In this document: positions 22,882 to 34,672 of the stretch, in pieces
How the letters are laid out: each line of letters opens with the position of its first letter
Position numbering within the stretch: the stretch's first letter is position 1
From: Ananas comosus
Taxonomy: Eukaryota > Streptophyta > Magnoliopsida > Poales > Bromeliaceae
Assembly (NCBI RefSeq): GCF_001540865.1
Contig: NC_033629.1
Span: forward strand, 4,576,905-4,640,904
Reading direction: 5' to 3'
DNA: 64,000 bases
Notes under the pieces: generated by a model
Database searches by the model: none
Told to the model about the DNA's origin: nothing
The model's input: the letters and a program-made list of their open reading frames with translations, nothing else
Translations under genes and position numbers: made by a program

Positions 22882-25250
22882 ACATCTTCAGGCTTGATCT
22901 TAAGCTGATGATAACCAGATTGCAAATCAATCTTGGAGTATACTTTCGATCCTTGCAGCTGATCGAATAAGTCATCAATTCTAGGCAATGGATATTTGTT
23001 CTTGATTGTGACTTTGTTGATTTCTCGATAATCCACACACAATCGAAGAGATCCATCTTTCTTCTTAACAAATAACACCGGTGCTCCCCAAGGAGACACA
23101 CTCGGCCGAATAAATCCTTTATCTAAAAGATCTTGTAGCTGTGCCTTCAGCTCTTTCAATTCAGCAGGTGCCATTCTATAGGGCGCTTTAGAAATAGGGG
23201 TAGTCCCAGGGACAAGATCTATCACAAACTCAACCTCCCTATCAGGTGGCATGCCCGGCAATTCAGCTGGGAACACATCCTTGAATTCTCGCACAACTGG
23301 GATATCATCAATTTTGATGGCTTCACCACCACTCACAGAAATACTAGCCAGATAGGCTACACACCCTCTCCGTATCAACTGTCGGGCTCGCGAAGAGCTA
23401 ATAGTCATTGCGAACAATGAACTCTGACACCCTTTATAAACAAACTCCTGTTGACCCGGTTCCCTAAAGGTCACCGTTCTGTTCGTGCAATCTATGGTGG
23501 CATAATACTGTGTCAACCAATCCATACCCAATACTACATCAAACTCACCTAGTTTGTGTAGTGCCAATAAATCCACTGGCATAATCCAGTCGCCTACCCT
23601 AACTGGGCAGCGAGGGCAAAACTCACGAACATCAAGGGTATGGTCAGGTACAATCACTCGTCCCAGATGCAAAGTAGGTGCTAAAGAAATGCTATGCAAC
23701 TCGGCGAACTGCCGATCAATAAAAGAATGCGATGCACCAGTATCAAATAATGCACGAACACGAATATCATAAAGCATAATAATACCTGCTACGACCTCCT
23801 GTGCTGCTGCGGCGCCCTCAATCTGGGCGGCGTACATCCGCCCACTCGAACCCTGCTGCGAACTCTCTGACTGCCGCTGTCCTGATGGTCGCCTAGACTG
23901 ATAAGGCGCTGTCGGGGTCCCCTGGCTCGGAGCTGAAGATGCAGGGGCAGTCGCTGATGAGGGTGCCGGCAAAGAACCTCTCGGGCACTCTGAGCGAAAG
24001 TGGCCCTCCTGGCCGCAAAGGAAACACCTGCCCCCACGCTGGGGACACTGTGGCGGTACGTGAGGCCCACCACAGATAACACAACGCGGCTGTGAACGAC
24101 GCTCGGGTGCTCCACGGCGTGCTGAAGAACCTCGACCCCTCGACTGTCCTAACTGTCCCCTCGGATACTTTGGCGGTCTCCTGGAGGACTGCTGACCACT
24201 GCTCTCAGCTGCTGGTCTCTTTCCCTTGCTTCTATCTACGACATCCCTTTCTTTCATTATCTCCGCCCCTTTCTCAACGATCAATGCTCTGTTCACTACA
24301 TCCCTGTAAGTAGATAGGTTTGACGCCTGGACCAATCGAAAAATCGCAGGTCGCAAACCCACCTCGAAAATGCGAGCCTTGTCCTCATCATCTCGAACTA
24401 CAAAAGGAACACAGTGCAGTAATCGGGAGAACTCTCGCTCGTACTCTGCCACTGTCCTGTCCCCCTGCCTCAGGTTTCTCAAATCCCTTTCCATCTGTCT
24501 CTTTACACTCTGAGGAAAGTAAGTAGTCAACAACAGTTCCTTGAACCTGTTCCACGTGATAGCAGCCAAATCAGCACGGGGATCCTCCCGGATGTCCACC
24601 CACCACCTGTAAGCCTCGCCATCAAGGTGGTGTGTCGCAAACCAGACTCGGTACCGCTCCTCAACAAAAGTGTCATAGAATAACTTCTCCATGTGCATTA
24701 ACCATTTTTCAACCACCCAATGATCGGCTTTCTCCCCGTCAAAGATATGAGGGTTGCAGCGACGGAATTCATTTAATCGTTCCATCATCCGCTCTCGCTC
24801 CTCAACTCCCACCATCTCGGGTAACACTGTCCCAGATGCTTCTACGGGTACTGGTGGTGGTACTACTGTCTCCTGTCGAGTCTCTGCCCTCGGAGCTACT
24901 GGGGGTGTGTCAAGTACAGGCGACTGTGCTCTCACTGTGGTGCCCCTCTCTGGTGCTACAGGTACAGAATCTGGAATCTCTCTGTCGGTCGTCTGCCGCA
25001 GTAGCAGATCCTCTAACCTCTTCATCCTGTCCTCCTGTCGACGAGCAGCATCCATCTGCTGTCGTGCGGCCGCAGCCTGCTGAGCAACCAGATCTGTCAG
25101 CTTTGCGAGCTGATCCTGCAACTCGTGGATCCCACTAGATCCCGAAGTAACCGAAGTCCCCACTTCCTCTGCATCCGCCGCCTCAGCTGCCCCGGCGGCT
25201 TCCGCGATACGATCGTTGTCAGCGGCCTCGTAGGCTGCAGACAAAAACAA
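22882..25250 (-). CDS. gag-pol: Ty3/gypsy Gag-Pol, intact up to the gap (partial)
   Basis: One open frame of about 790 codons encodes the capsid protein, protease and the start of reverse transcriptase of a chromovirus-type element. An Ala/Gln-rich N-terminus with a coiled-coil look (about 40-90) precedes a Retrotrans_gag domain (about 170-330, with [10 protein letters not shown] and [14 protein letters not shown]). Next come a basic linker, a CCHC zinc knuckle (Cys409, Cys412, His417, Cys422), protease with [10 protein letters not shown] (Asp503), and the RT entry region [19 protein letters not shown] up to SGYHQLKI, where the gap begins. There is no ATG at the start: the frame opens after TTTTTGTCTGCAG, so either a leader intron is removed or an upstream start is used. 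No stop interrupts it, so this is the best-preserved element here. Confidence 0.9.
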
Positions 25251-25551
25251 AATAGGTGCAATAAACTTATACTATCGATCCTCATTGAGGATAGAAACCA
25301 CAACTAATCTAAGCGAAGTAATGAAAATGTAAACGTGTACACTAAACTTCCGAATGTACTTTGTCGGCTGCAAAGTGACCTCTGAAGAGTTAGTATTGAT
25401 ATTTCGTCAAAATCTACTATTCGAGTTTCATAAATTACACCATACCCAAGAGTATTTCGCTAACGAACACTCGCACTAGACATCGTTTCACGAGCATTCC
25501 TATAGTCCAACAGCCTAAAGGCTTTGTAGCGGTTACTAAGATAAACCCCTA
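25251..25551 (-). other. Untranslated leader between primer site and gag
   Basis: About 300 bases without coding signal. On the minus strand it ends in TTTTTGTCTGCAG, which looks like a 3' splice site just before gag. Confidence 0.5.
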
Positions 25552-25564
25552 GGCTCTGATTACA
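25552..25564 (-). other. Primer-binding site, initiator Met tRNA type
   Basis: On the minus strand TGTAATCAGAGCC starts 8 bases after the LTR end. Compare TGGTATCAGAGC, the complement of the 3' end of initiator Met tRNA used by many plant gypsy elements. Two bases differ at its start. Confidence 0.75.
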
Positions 25565-25572
25565 CTATAATC

Positions 25573-28195
25573 TGTCACGCCCGCGGTACCCGCGGTAAGC
25601 ATATCGGACGTGCAGCAGACCCGCATAACTTGCAGTATATAGGCGTCTACAAGCAAAGTCGAATAGGAGTAAACAAAAGAAAGTCCTATCCTGATATAGA
25701 GCAATGTAACAGTACGATTATATATCAACAAAGACAAAGAAGTGGTTACAATCCCAAATTGAAAAAGAGAAGTATCAACTGATAGTCGCAGTCCAAGTTC
25801 AGTACTATACTACAGAGGATACAAACAATAGGTAGATACAAAGGTGGTTTCGTACGCTATAATAGGGGATCCCCCTCGGCGTAGCCGATGCACAAGTGTG
25901 ATCGAATAGCCGTCTAGTAGTCCCTAGCTAGCGCGACTCCTTGCCGACGAATCCCTAGCTCTCTGGTAGATGGCTCTGTAAAAACCACCAAAGTGCGTTT
26001 GCTTTGGAGAACTATAACAATATTGGCCAAGTGTGGTAAGCCGCAGCTCGGCGAATTACACACTAGGCTAGATGTACTAAATAGAAAGCCATAAAATAAT
26101 GCATGATATCAAGAATGATGCCCTTAATAGTAATAAGATGTAATCAATGTATAGCTCTTCATACGAGTTAACATGAAATATTTGCCACAAAAGAGATATA
26201 GAATTCTGTAAATCGGATGAACATACACAGTGAGAATAAGACACGAAAATATAAAGTGACATAACTGTACACTTTACAAGTAATTAAACATTACATTATG
26301 TCCTTTTCATTTAGGCTACTTTCATTTATTCCATAGGACTACCCTAGGGTAGTCAGCTTGCGCGGCGCTCATGGACCGTGTTAATAATTTACTCCCCGTG
26401 CAATCACTTGCGCCACCCAAATTCCCGCACACGGCGCGAGCAAACTGCTCGCGTAGGCCAACTCCGGAGTGCAGGCTTGTAGGGGAGCGACTCACTAGCT
26501 CTGTCGTGCGAATGAGACGATGGCAGCAAGGCAAAATTCATGTCACATGTACTATTTCTTCATCTTTTTAGTTCACAATATTCTCGCTCTCGATCCTTTG
26601 ATCGACATTTCAATATAACAAATATTAACAACAACTAGAATCCACTAGTTTAGTAAGCATGCAGGAGTAATGCTAATTTACATATGGCATTAGAATCTTT
26701 CCACTATCATGGCTCTATCAACATAGGCATAAAGCATGTTATAGTTTTCTACATGTAATCAAGCGAGTAAAAGAGAATGTCATTGTTCTCTACGTTTCAT
26801 AAGTGTATTCTACACTTGTTCATAAGTCATTCAACTGAATTGAATATAAAGATAAATACGTTCATGTATATATGTTCTCTACTTTATAGAGATTTCAAGT
26901 CACTTTACTTCTCAAGTCCTATATCAAACACCAAAGCGCACAACAACACCAATTCTATAGCACATATAGAACATAGGGAAGCTCCACTTGCTCTGGTTAG
27001 GTCCGACCCACCTATTACTAAGCTCCACACAGTCCAAGGAGTTCCAAGGATCAGCTCCACTAGGTCGCAATCCTGCTGAACACGAAGCATACATATCGTA
27101 TCAAAATTACGATCGAAAAGGCCAATTCGGCGCAATTACACTTCGTACATTGGAATAGCTTAAATCCCTGTTTTGGCTTAGTTCAATACCTCACGTTAAG
27201 CTTCCAAAAGGTCCTCCAAGGCCAGTCGAAGACGGTCCAAGGGTCAAATACCCTCTCGCTGCGAACAATACCGAAACGGCATCAATATTGTCGATTATAA
27301 GCTATAATAGTCGAATTCTCGCAAGATTTAATTCCAAGCTGAAATTCCTGCTTACCCGAAGTTGGAACACCTTCTAAACTCAGTCCCAAAGTCACTAATT
27401 CGTTTAATAAGGTTCAAAAACCCGCTGCAAAGAAAACAATTTTCAAATTGTATCAATTCGGTCGCATAACCCGTATATAGTCCGAAATAGCTTCATAAAT
27501 GGCTAATTATTCCAATTAAGCTTCCAAGTAACTTATCCCAGATCTAAGAGGGTTAATTCTCAGCTAAATAACTCATATATACATGCTGAAATCTCAGTTT
27601 AAAACAGCGGGAAGCTAAAACCTGAAAACAATACTCAAATCGACGTTAATAATGAAAAGGTTGGGCCGATTACCTCGTCAAGCCTCCAACCAGTAGCTCA
27701 CTGGTCCAGAGCTGCGAAAAGACTTCCAAAATACTCTCTCCCACGACCACGCAACCTCTGCGATGCCTGTAATCAGCGAAGAACGCACGCGGCGACGAAA
27801 ACGGCGCAAAACGGCGACTTCTATGTAGAGAGAGAAAATTCCTAGAGAGAGAGAGAGAAGAAGGTAAAAGAAGCCTTCTCAGAACTCCAGCAGCATCCTC
27901 TGAGCATCCCAGGTCGTGCTGGGGTCAAGTAGATAGGAACAAGAGGTGAAATTACCAAAATACCCAAACTGCCACGTTTCTGCATTGTGTACCGGTACAG
28001 GCTAATGGCTGTACCGGTACAGCAAGCAGAAAAAGCTGATTTTCGCCTGATCAATGCACTTTCTCACTTTTAGCATTCCAAACATCCTCTAACTTATCCA
28101 AAAACTTGTTCTAACCTTTTAGAACATGTAGGATTGATCCACCCATCATTCCACATACTCGAACTTCGCAATTTGCAAGAGTTCAGTGTATTACA
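25573..28195 (-). mobile_element. 5' LTR of the minus-strand gypsy element
   Basis: Plus-strand ends are TGTCACGCCC and GTGTATTACA, with the primer site on its left. It has two ACCGGT palindromes (27991, 28013), a GA-rich leader near 27825-27860 and the shared splice-like module (25860-26060). The first 1 kb shows many single-base insertions and deletions relative to the LTR at 18804, whereas 26576-26700 is almost identical to it (see findings). It abuts copia sequence at 28196. Confidence 0.85.
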
Positions 28196-28442
28196 CACAG
28201 CTACCTGTTCGACTTATTCTACCCATTGAACCTGCAACAGGTTGGGTTGCCGTCGCCGGTAACTTCGATTGTGGGCTAAACCCCATCCCCCTCAACGATT
28301 GTAGGATCACTGTCCTAGATAATCCCTTCGTAAGCTAATCAGTCAAATTCTTTATACATTTCACAAATTCCAATCCAATCATATTTTCCTTCAAATTCTG
28401 TCGAATGAACTTATGTCTCACTTTCATGAATCTATTCACCTT
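28196..28442 (-). pseudogene. Ty1/copia pol, C-terminal end
   Basis: Translating the minus strand gives the end of the copia RNase H region, with a phrase like LTKGLSRTVILQSLRGMGF, the usual ending of copia polyproteins. It continues from the copia segment at 31045-31910; a solo LTR sits between them. It is broken by stops. Confidence 0.7.
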
Positions 28443-31044
28443 TGTCACGCCCCGAACCCCGTCGAACAGATGCCGAACGGACAGAGCCTCCCCTGTACGC
28501 CCAAGGCTCAACAACAGTACAAATAGAGTATAAAATTTGTACATGTGGAAGCAAACATAATGGCTTGCACGAGGGCAAGCAATAGCCAAAGTGAAAGTGC
28601 TAACTAATCAACATACAAGTACTATGATTAAATTTAAATCACATATATGCATACAACTTGTGCATTTGCATTCTTTTCTCTACCATCATTTCTTCTCTTT
28701 TACATCACATGATATCTCAAAATATAACCTTTGCATTGAAAGATAAACCCTTTTTACATCATTCATTTAACATGCTCAGAATACTAAAATCATCAAAATA
28801 TAAAAGATGATAACTAAAGGGTATGCAACTAAACCAAAATGTGAAACAAACTCGGGTGGTCTCTAACTATGGCGCGATACCTTTACCGCGATCATCCGCC
28901 GGCTCGTTCGGTCCCGGCTCTGTGGAAATAGTGGGGTGAGAACTACAACGAAGTTCCTAGTAGGTTCGACCCCGATCTTTCCGACTTTTCCACTAGGTCT
29001 AAATCAGGCATAATAGAAGAAAGAATATATAGTAACCAACTAACAAATGCAGCTAATATGTCTAAATAATAAACTCAATTGTATGCTCAATGAGATGCTC
29101 ATGATGAATGCAAGTTCACATTTTCTTTACACAGTCTTGTGGCTAACCCATTGGGCCCTCAGCCTGTTAGGCATTCAGTTTCCTCCCGTAGGGTTCCATA
29201 ACTCACCAACTCAAAATCCCAATTTTTGGGCCCTCGGCTTCCTCTCGTTGGGACCGTCCTCTGGAGGTTCCCCTTCCCAGTGGTGACAACTCTGGAGCAC
29301 ACCACTCGAGGGGGAGCGACCTCCCTCAAGCCAAGACTATAGGCGAGTATGATCAATTCTTAGCTCTAAAGATTCCAATGCTTATGTGACCCTTATCTTT
29401 AAGGTTTCTATGTCACAATGTCACTATTGTTCTTTACTTGCATTCATTAACTGATACTAGTATCATATATACTAACTTGTTCTTTGTACTCATTCGCTAA
29501 TGCCACACTTGTTCTCTAAGTGTTCAACTCTAGCATTCTTGTCATTTACTAATGCCACGCACTCTAGTGTTCATTTGCATGCTTGACATTTACTAATTCC
29601 ACCCAATTCGTATGTCCTTTTGTCATTTTGGTTCTTTACCTCACCTCGGTTCTTATCACTTTTCATGCATACATAGGGTTTACAAGTTCTCATTCTTTAC
29701 TCTCATTTCACATGCATCTATACTCATAAAATGCAACAAAAGCTCTAAATTAACCCTATTATGCAAATTGCTCAACATTCACATATGCTCAACAAAATGA
29801 TGCTTTTAGACATAAAGAAAATTTCACCAATTTTGGATAGCACCACCCACCTTGGATGGTTGTAGGGATGCTACAGTTTAATTCTTGAAATTTTCGAGCG
29901 CTTACTCGCTCGCCTGCGGCAACACGAAGCCAAATTAGGCTTTTTATACAACATCTTTATCTAAACTTTTTCGTTTCGTCAAACCGAGTTTCCCATTGCG
30001 CCGGGAATACCTCTAATTAGGTTTCTATAAGGTCAATTTGCCTTAGAAACACCCTAGGGCAAAAGTACCAAATTTGGTGCCCTAACAATGCCATATGTCA
30101 AATTTCTTGGGATTGATCTTGTAGCTAAGCAAAATCAAGCTTAGAACCACCCAAGGAGCTCTCTAATACGATTCCTAAACCATTCCAACCATTCCTAGGG
30201 CATCAAAAGCTAACCCTAAGGATTAATCATGACAGCTCATGAGAAATACATAAGTTTCATGTGTTTCATGGCCTCAAGATAGTTTCTAGCCTTGCAAGAA
30301 GTTCAAATTCCAAAAACTTAGAGTATAAATCCAAACCCTAGACTCAATCTTGCATAAAACTCACTTTAGCCCACTAGCTCTCCAATGTCCACTTTATAGG
30401 AGAGCCCAAACCCTTCAAATCCACCAAAAATCCCTTCTTAAAGCCTTCTCTTCCTTCTACTCCTAGCTCTTGGAAGTAATTTTTAGAGAGAGAAAGAGAG
30501 AAATAAGAGAGGGAGAGGGTTGGGGTTGTTAGCTGTGAACGGGAGAAGTGTTACAGCATATATAATGCATAACAATTGCAACTAGGCCCCCAAACATTTG
30601 CATTTGCAGCAGACTTCAAAGTTGCTGCCAGACCAAAGTGTGCCGGTACACGGGCTGCTGTCACCGGTAACACGATTACGTAGAGGCAAACCCGAGAGCA
30701 GCCCTCTCGGGTTCGTAGCTTTTGTGCCCATACAAAATATAATGTACCGGTACACATTTAGAATTTCTCAAACCCGAGAGAAATTTCTTCTTGGGCTACG
30801 ATGTTGTACCGGTACACCCCTGGTGTTAAACCGGTAACACATGCTCCAAAATGCTGTTTTTGCTCCGATTCGACTCTACTTCGCGCCGGTTGATACTAAA
30901 ATCTTTCTAATCTCTCTTAAACTCATTTTTAACCCTTCCAACATTGTTGGAACGCTAAATGGAACTTGCCCAACTATTTCTTTCGCACACTTTAATCAAT
31001 TTCGCTAAAGTTCGATATTTTCTACCGACTTTCGGTTCGTTACA
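28443..31044 (-). mobile_element. Solo LTR inside the copia remnant
   Basis: Ends are TGTCACGCCCCG and GGTTCGTTACA. The flanks ACCTT (28438-28442) and ATCTT (31045-31049) are a target duplication with one transition. The copia RNase H domain continues across it. Reading on the minus strand: four ACCGGT cores (30663, 30746, 30808, 30830), a TATATA-like box near 30558, a GA-rich leader (30480-30520), and the shared module at 28860-28950 with CTATTTCCACAG|AGCC. Confidence 0.88.
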
Positions 31045-31910
31045 ATCTTAGTCTCCACATTCTCTTAGGCACACTTATCTATTGTAGATCTACAATCACA
31101 ATGAATACATATAGGTGCTAAACGTCGCTACATAAGTGGCAAATTATAAAGAAACTCTCAAATCCACTTAGCTTCTGCTACAATTATATCCAAGGCAATG
31201 AGTTCAAATTCCATAGTACTTCCAGCAATCAAAGATTGTTTAGTTGACTTCCAAGAAACAGCTGCTCCTCCTAAAAGAAAAACAAATCCAGTAGTCAACT
31301 TTACATCGGTTGTATCACTAATCCAATTAGCATCACTATATCCTTCTAATATTGCAGGAAAGCCAGTGTAATGTAATCCATAAGATACAGTCCCCTTCAG
31401 ATATCTCAAACTTTTTTCTAAGGCATTCCAATGCTCTCTATTTAGATTATGGGTATATCTTCTCAATCGGTTCACAGTGTAAGCCAAATCAGGTCTAGTA
31501 TAATCTACCAAATATCCTAAGGATCTAATAATCTGTGAATATCTATTTTGACCTTTCGGATCTGCTCTATTCTTTTTAAGATGCACACTAGAATCATAGG
31601 GTGTCACTACTGGTTTGACATCAAAGTATCCAAACTTCTTCAATAACTGTTCACTGTAGTAGGATTGGTTCATAATAATTTATTTCGATTTTCTAATGAT
31701 TTTCATGTTGAGAATAACATGTGCTTACCCAAGATCTTTCGTATCAAAATTTTTATTTAATAATTTCGTCACATCATATATCATATTCATATTAGTACCA
31801 AAATTCAAAATATCATTAACAAATAAATATAAGATTAACTATCTGTCTATCATATTACTTCGAATATACACATTCATCCGACATATTCACATGAAAACCA
31901 TTTGATACAA
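31045..31910 (-). pseudogene. pol: Ty1/copia pol fragment: RT end and RNase H
   Basis: The open part (31158-31673) covers the RT C-terminus and RNase [58 protein letters not shown]. Stops break the continuation at both ends. To the right (about 31690-31900), degraded RT with an F-V-N-D form of the YVDD motif can be read. To the left, IHCDCRSTIDKCA leads toward the part at 28196-28442. The 5' side is lost at the LTR that starts at 31911. No LTRs of this element are visible. Confidence 0.85.
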
Positions 31911-32569
31911 TGTAAGGACTGAGAATTTTGACTGTATAGCTAAACTCTCTATTGACGATGTTTATGTGTGTAATTCAATTACAAAAGCACTCGTCAAGTT
32001 TCGGGAGAAAACGAGTTAAAATGGAGATTTTACGCGATCTCCAACTTTTACTTAAAGTGAATAGTAACTCGATTTTCCGGTGAAGCCACGGTGTGAAGTT
32101 GGCTTCAGGCTCGTATCGGACTCCGTTCATAGCTATCCAATAGCTTGTTTCGAACGATTCAGCTATTCTGGCACCAATGGCATTGACGGATTTTGGGTTT
32201 GACGCACAAATTTAGAGAAAATATGAAAATACATGTTTTATACATATTAGTGTGTCACTTTGCCTTTCAGTGAGAGAGAACGGGTTTTGTCGCAAATCCG
32301 TGATCGATCAAGGCGAACCAAAATTGTAGCTTTGTTGTCTCCGTCGTGCTGATCGCACTGGTGCAATCCGTTCGCAAATTTGATGGACGGATCTGCGGAG
32401 AATGCGCATTGACCGAGGAGTGGTCGGTGTTAGCAAAACGGTATTTTCGCAAAAGTTGCAACATTTTATGTACCGTTTCGCGTGAGATCGTATGTGGAGG
32501 GGTATTCGTGCGTTTTACTCGCGCTGTGAGGGACTCGGATCAAATTATCGAGTTTAGAGGGACTTTGGN

Positions 32570-32570
32570 A
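32570..32570. other. Single-N contig join with duplicated flanks
   Basis: About 240 bases ending at 32569 (from about 32330) are repeated from 32571 to about 32830 with roughly 10 percent difference, including the phrase GAGGGACTTTGG at both copy ends. Confidence 0.8.
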
Positions 32571-32851
32571 TCGAGGCGAAGCGAAATCGTAGGTTTGTTG
32601 TCTCTGTCGTGCTGATCGCACTGGTGCGATCCGTTCGCAAATCTGACGGACGGATCTATGGAGATCGCGCGTTGATCGAGGAGAGGTCGGTGATCGCAAA
32701 ACGGTAATTTTGCAAAAGTTGCAACATTTTATGTACCGTTTCCAGTGAAACCGGTCGTGGAGGGGTATCCGCGCGATTTACTCGCGCTGTGAGGGACTCG
32801 GATCAAATTATCGAGTTTAGAGGGACTTTGGTGCATTTGTACCTAGGTATT

Positions 32852-32858
32852 TATATAG
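32852..32858 (+). promoter_or_regulatory. TATA box of the GC-rich LTR-like element
   Basis: TATATAG in the context GGTATTTATATAGCTC, shortly before a pyrimidine-rich then CCG-rich leader. Confidence 0.6.
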
Positions 32859-33766
32859 CTCTTTAGGGTTTCTTCTAGCTAACCCTAACCATAGCCTTGT
32901 CGCACCCCTCAGCCACCTTCGTACATCTCCCCTGCCCCGCCGCGCACCCGTCGGCCGCCGCCGACTGAGCCCCGGCCGGCCAGCAGCTGCTGCAGCTGCA
33001 GCCGCAACCGCAATCGTAGCCACCTTCCCTCTCCCTCACATTGTTCCTTATTCCCCCATCGTGCTCGAGACCTTCGCAGAGTATCCCTCCCCTTCCAGCC
33101 CTCTCCGGCATCGCCCCCTGAGCTCTGGCGACTGCCCCGCCGGTCGCTACCGCCTCCACGCGCCGCCGCCGCTGCTGCCCCAGCATTTTGCTGCCAGCCT
33201 AGGCCTAACCCAGGCCGAGGCAGCCCCAACTCCCTCTCCTCGCACTGCTGCCGCCTTGGGCCATTCCTGTGGCACCTCCCCAACGTTAGGCCTCCGGCCG
33301 CCGTTGCCCCGAGCAGCCCAGAGCGCCGCCGTTGCCGCTACTGCCGCCTGCAGCCTTCCAGCCCGAGCCGAGCCGAAGCCTGTGTGCAGCCTCTCCCCGC
33401 ACGTCACTGCCGCCTTGAGTCGGCCACGCCGCCTCCCCCGGAGCCCCGGCGACCCGTCCCGCCGGTCGCCGCCGTACCTGAGCTCCCCGGCCGCCGCCGT
33501 GGCCGCCATTGTCATGGAGCCCGAGCCCTAGTTGGTGCGAGCTCGGTTTGCTCCGCCGTCGCAACCACCGCCGCCGCTCTCTGCCACCACCCAAGGTGAG
33601 CACCATACTCCTCACCTCTCCCACACCCATCCTTGGCCTGTGCGCACCTCGCCGTGCCGCCGGAAGCCGGCCGCAGCAAGCTTGCTCCGGCCAAGCCCGA
33701 AATGGGGCTTTTGTGGGATGGCCTACTGTTCCGAGCTTCCCGGGGCTTCCCGATCTCTAAAAAAGG

Positions 33767-33980
33767 GAGCACGGTGATTGTAGCAAGTCGCTGATCACCG
33801 TGCTCACCTTGGTTTCTGTCGGGAAGGCCCCGTTTCGCTATTTCGGCGATGTTGCTCCGTTTCAGCCTTTTTGGCTGTTGTTCTGTGTTTGTGCATGCTT
33901 TTCTGGCGATCCGAAGCTGTTCCGATGCCTCCGGAGGTGAGCACGGTGACCGCTGGTCAGTGCTGATCACGGTGCTCACC
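33767..33980. repeat. Two hairpins with GAGCAC/GTGCTC arms
   Basis: GAGCACGGTGAT (33767-33778) pairs perfectly with ATCACCGTGCTC (33794-33805). GGTGAGCAC (33936-33944) pairs with GTGCTCACC (33972-33980). Equivalent pairs recur at 35015-35053 (one mismatch) and 35184-35228 in the duplicated copy. Confidence 0.8.
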
Positions 33981-34671
33981 TTATTTTGGATCAGCAACGT
34001 CCGGTTAGTGCTGTTCAGCGCGATCTCCCTTGACTGCGCACTTTTCGCTGAACCTTCGGGTTGCTCCCGCGCTTCCCATAGTGAGCCGTTGTGCTCTGGA
34101 TCATGAGCACGGCCTCCGGTACGTCGAGACCAAGCTATACGTGTCTCGGCAGACCTTGGAAGTCCTCGGTTTGCGTGAACTAGCCACTTGATCGCTCAAA
34201 TCACATAAAATGATAAGATTTTATGTAATTTGAGGGACTTTTATGCAATTGTGCACCTTGTGGCTACTATGGGCAACGCGTTGGAGTGTGTGGTAACCTC
34301 TGGACTGATTGTCCATGATCCGATAGCCTTTGCGAAAATCGAAGAGTCGGTTACGGTGTGTTTTTCGGCGAAATTCGTCGAAAGAACGCAGATTCGATTC
34401 GGATTTCTTCCGACATGGTTTGGTTGTCCGTTGAGTTGTCGCTGAGCCTTGTTGGCTGGTCACCATCATCATTTTGTGGGTTCGATGATGACGGATGAGC
34501 GATGGTGCGTTCCGGTGTCGAAATAGATACTTCCGAGAACCCGGATCCGAATAATTATCCGACGATAATTGTTGGGTTGTGTTACCTTGTGTTTACTGCC
34601 AAGACATTCAAATTGGTGTGTTTTGTGGCAGCGGGTGACTCGTGGTACGAGTTGGTGAGTTTCGGGACACT

Positions 34672-34672
34672 N
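34672..34672. other. Single-N contig join with duplicated flanks
   Basis: The sequence after the N (34673 onward) repeats the sequence from about 33426. About 280 bases look identical, then the copies diverge to roughly 80 percent while staying collinear up to 34671 and about 35915. Confidence 0.85.

Noticed and set aside
18804..28195. Treating the LTRs at 18804-21475 and 25573-28195 as the two ends of one element
   Set aside because: They are related and in the same orientation, but outside the near-identical stretch they differ by about a fifth, the sequence next to 21475 has no polypurine tract, the outer flanks do not match, and the gag-pol between them is intact and so young.
32875..33630. 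Long GC-rich ORFs on both strands, possible host gene exon
   Set aside because: Composition is a CCG-repeat leader; peptides are Ala/Pro/Arg/Gly low complexity in every frame, and the block follows an LTR TATA box and is duplicated with the LTR sequence.
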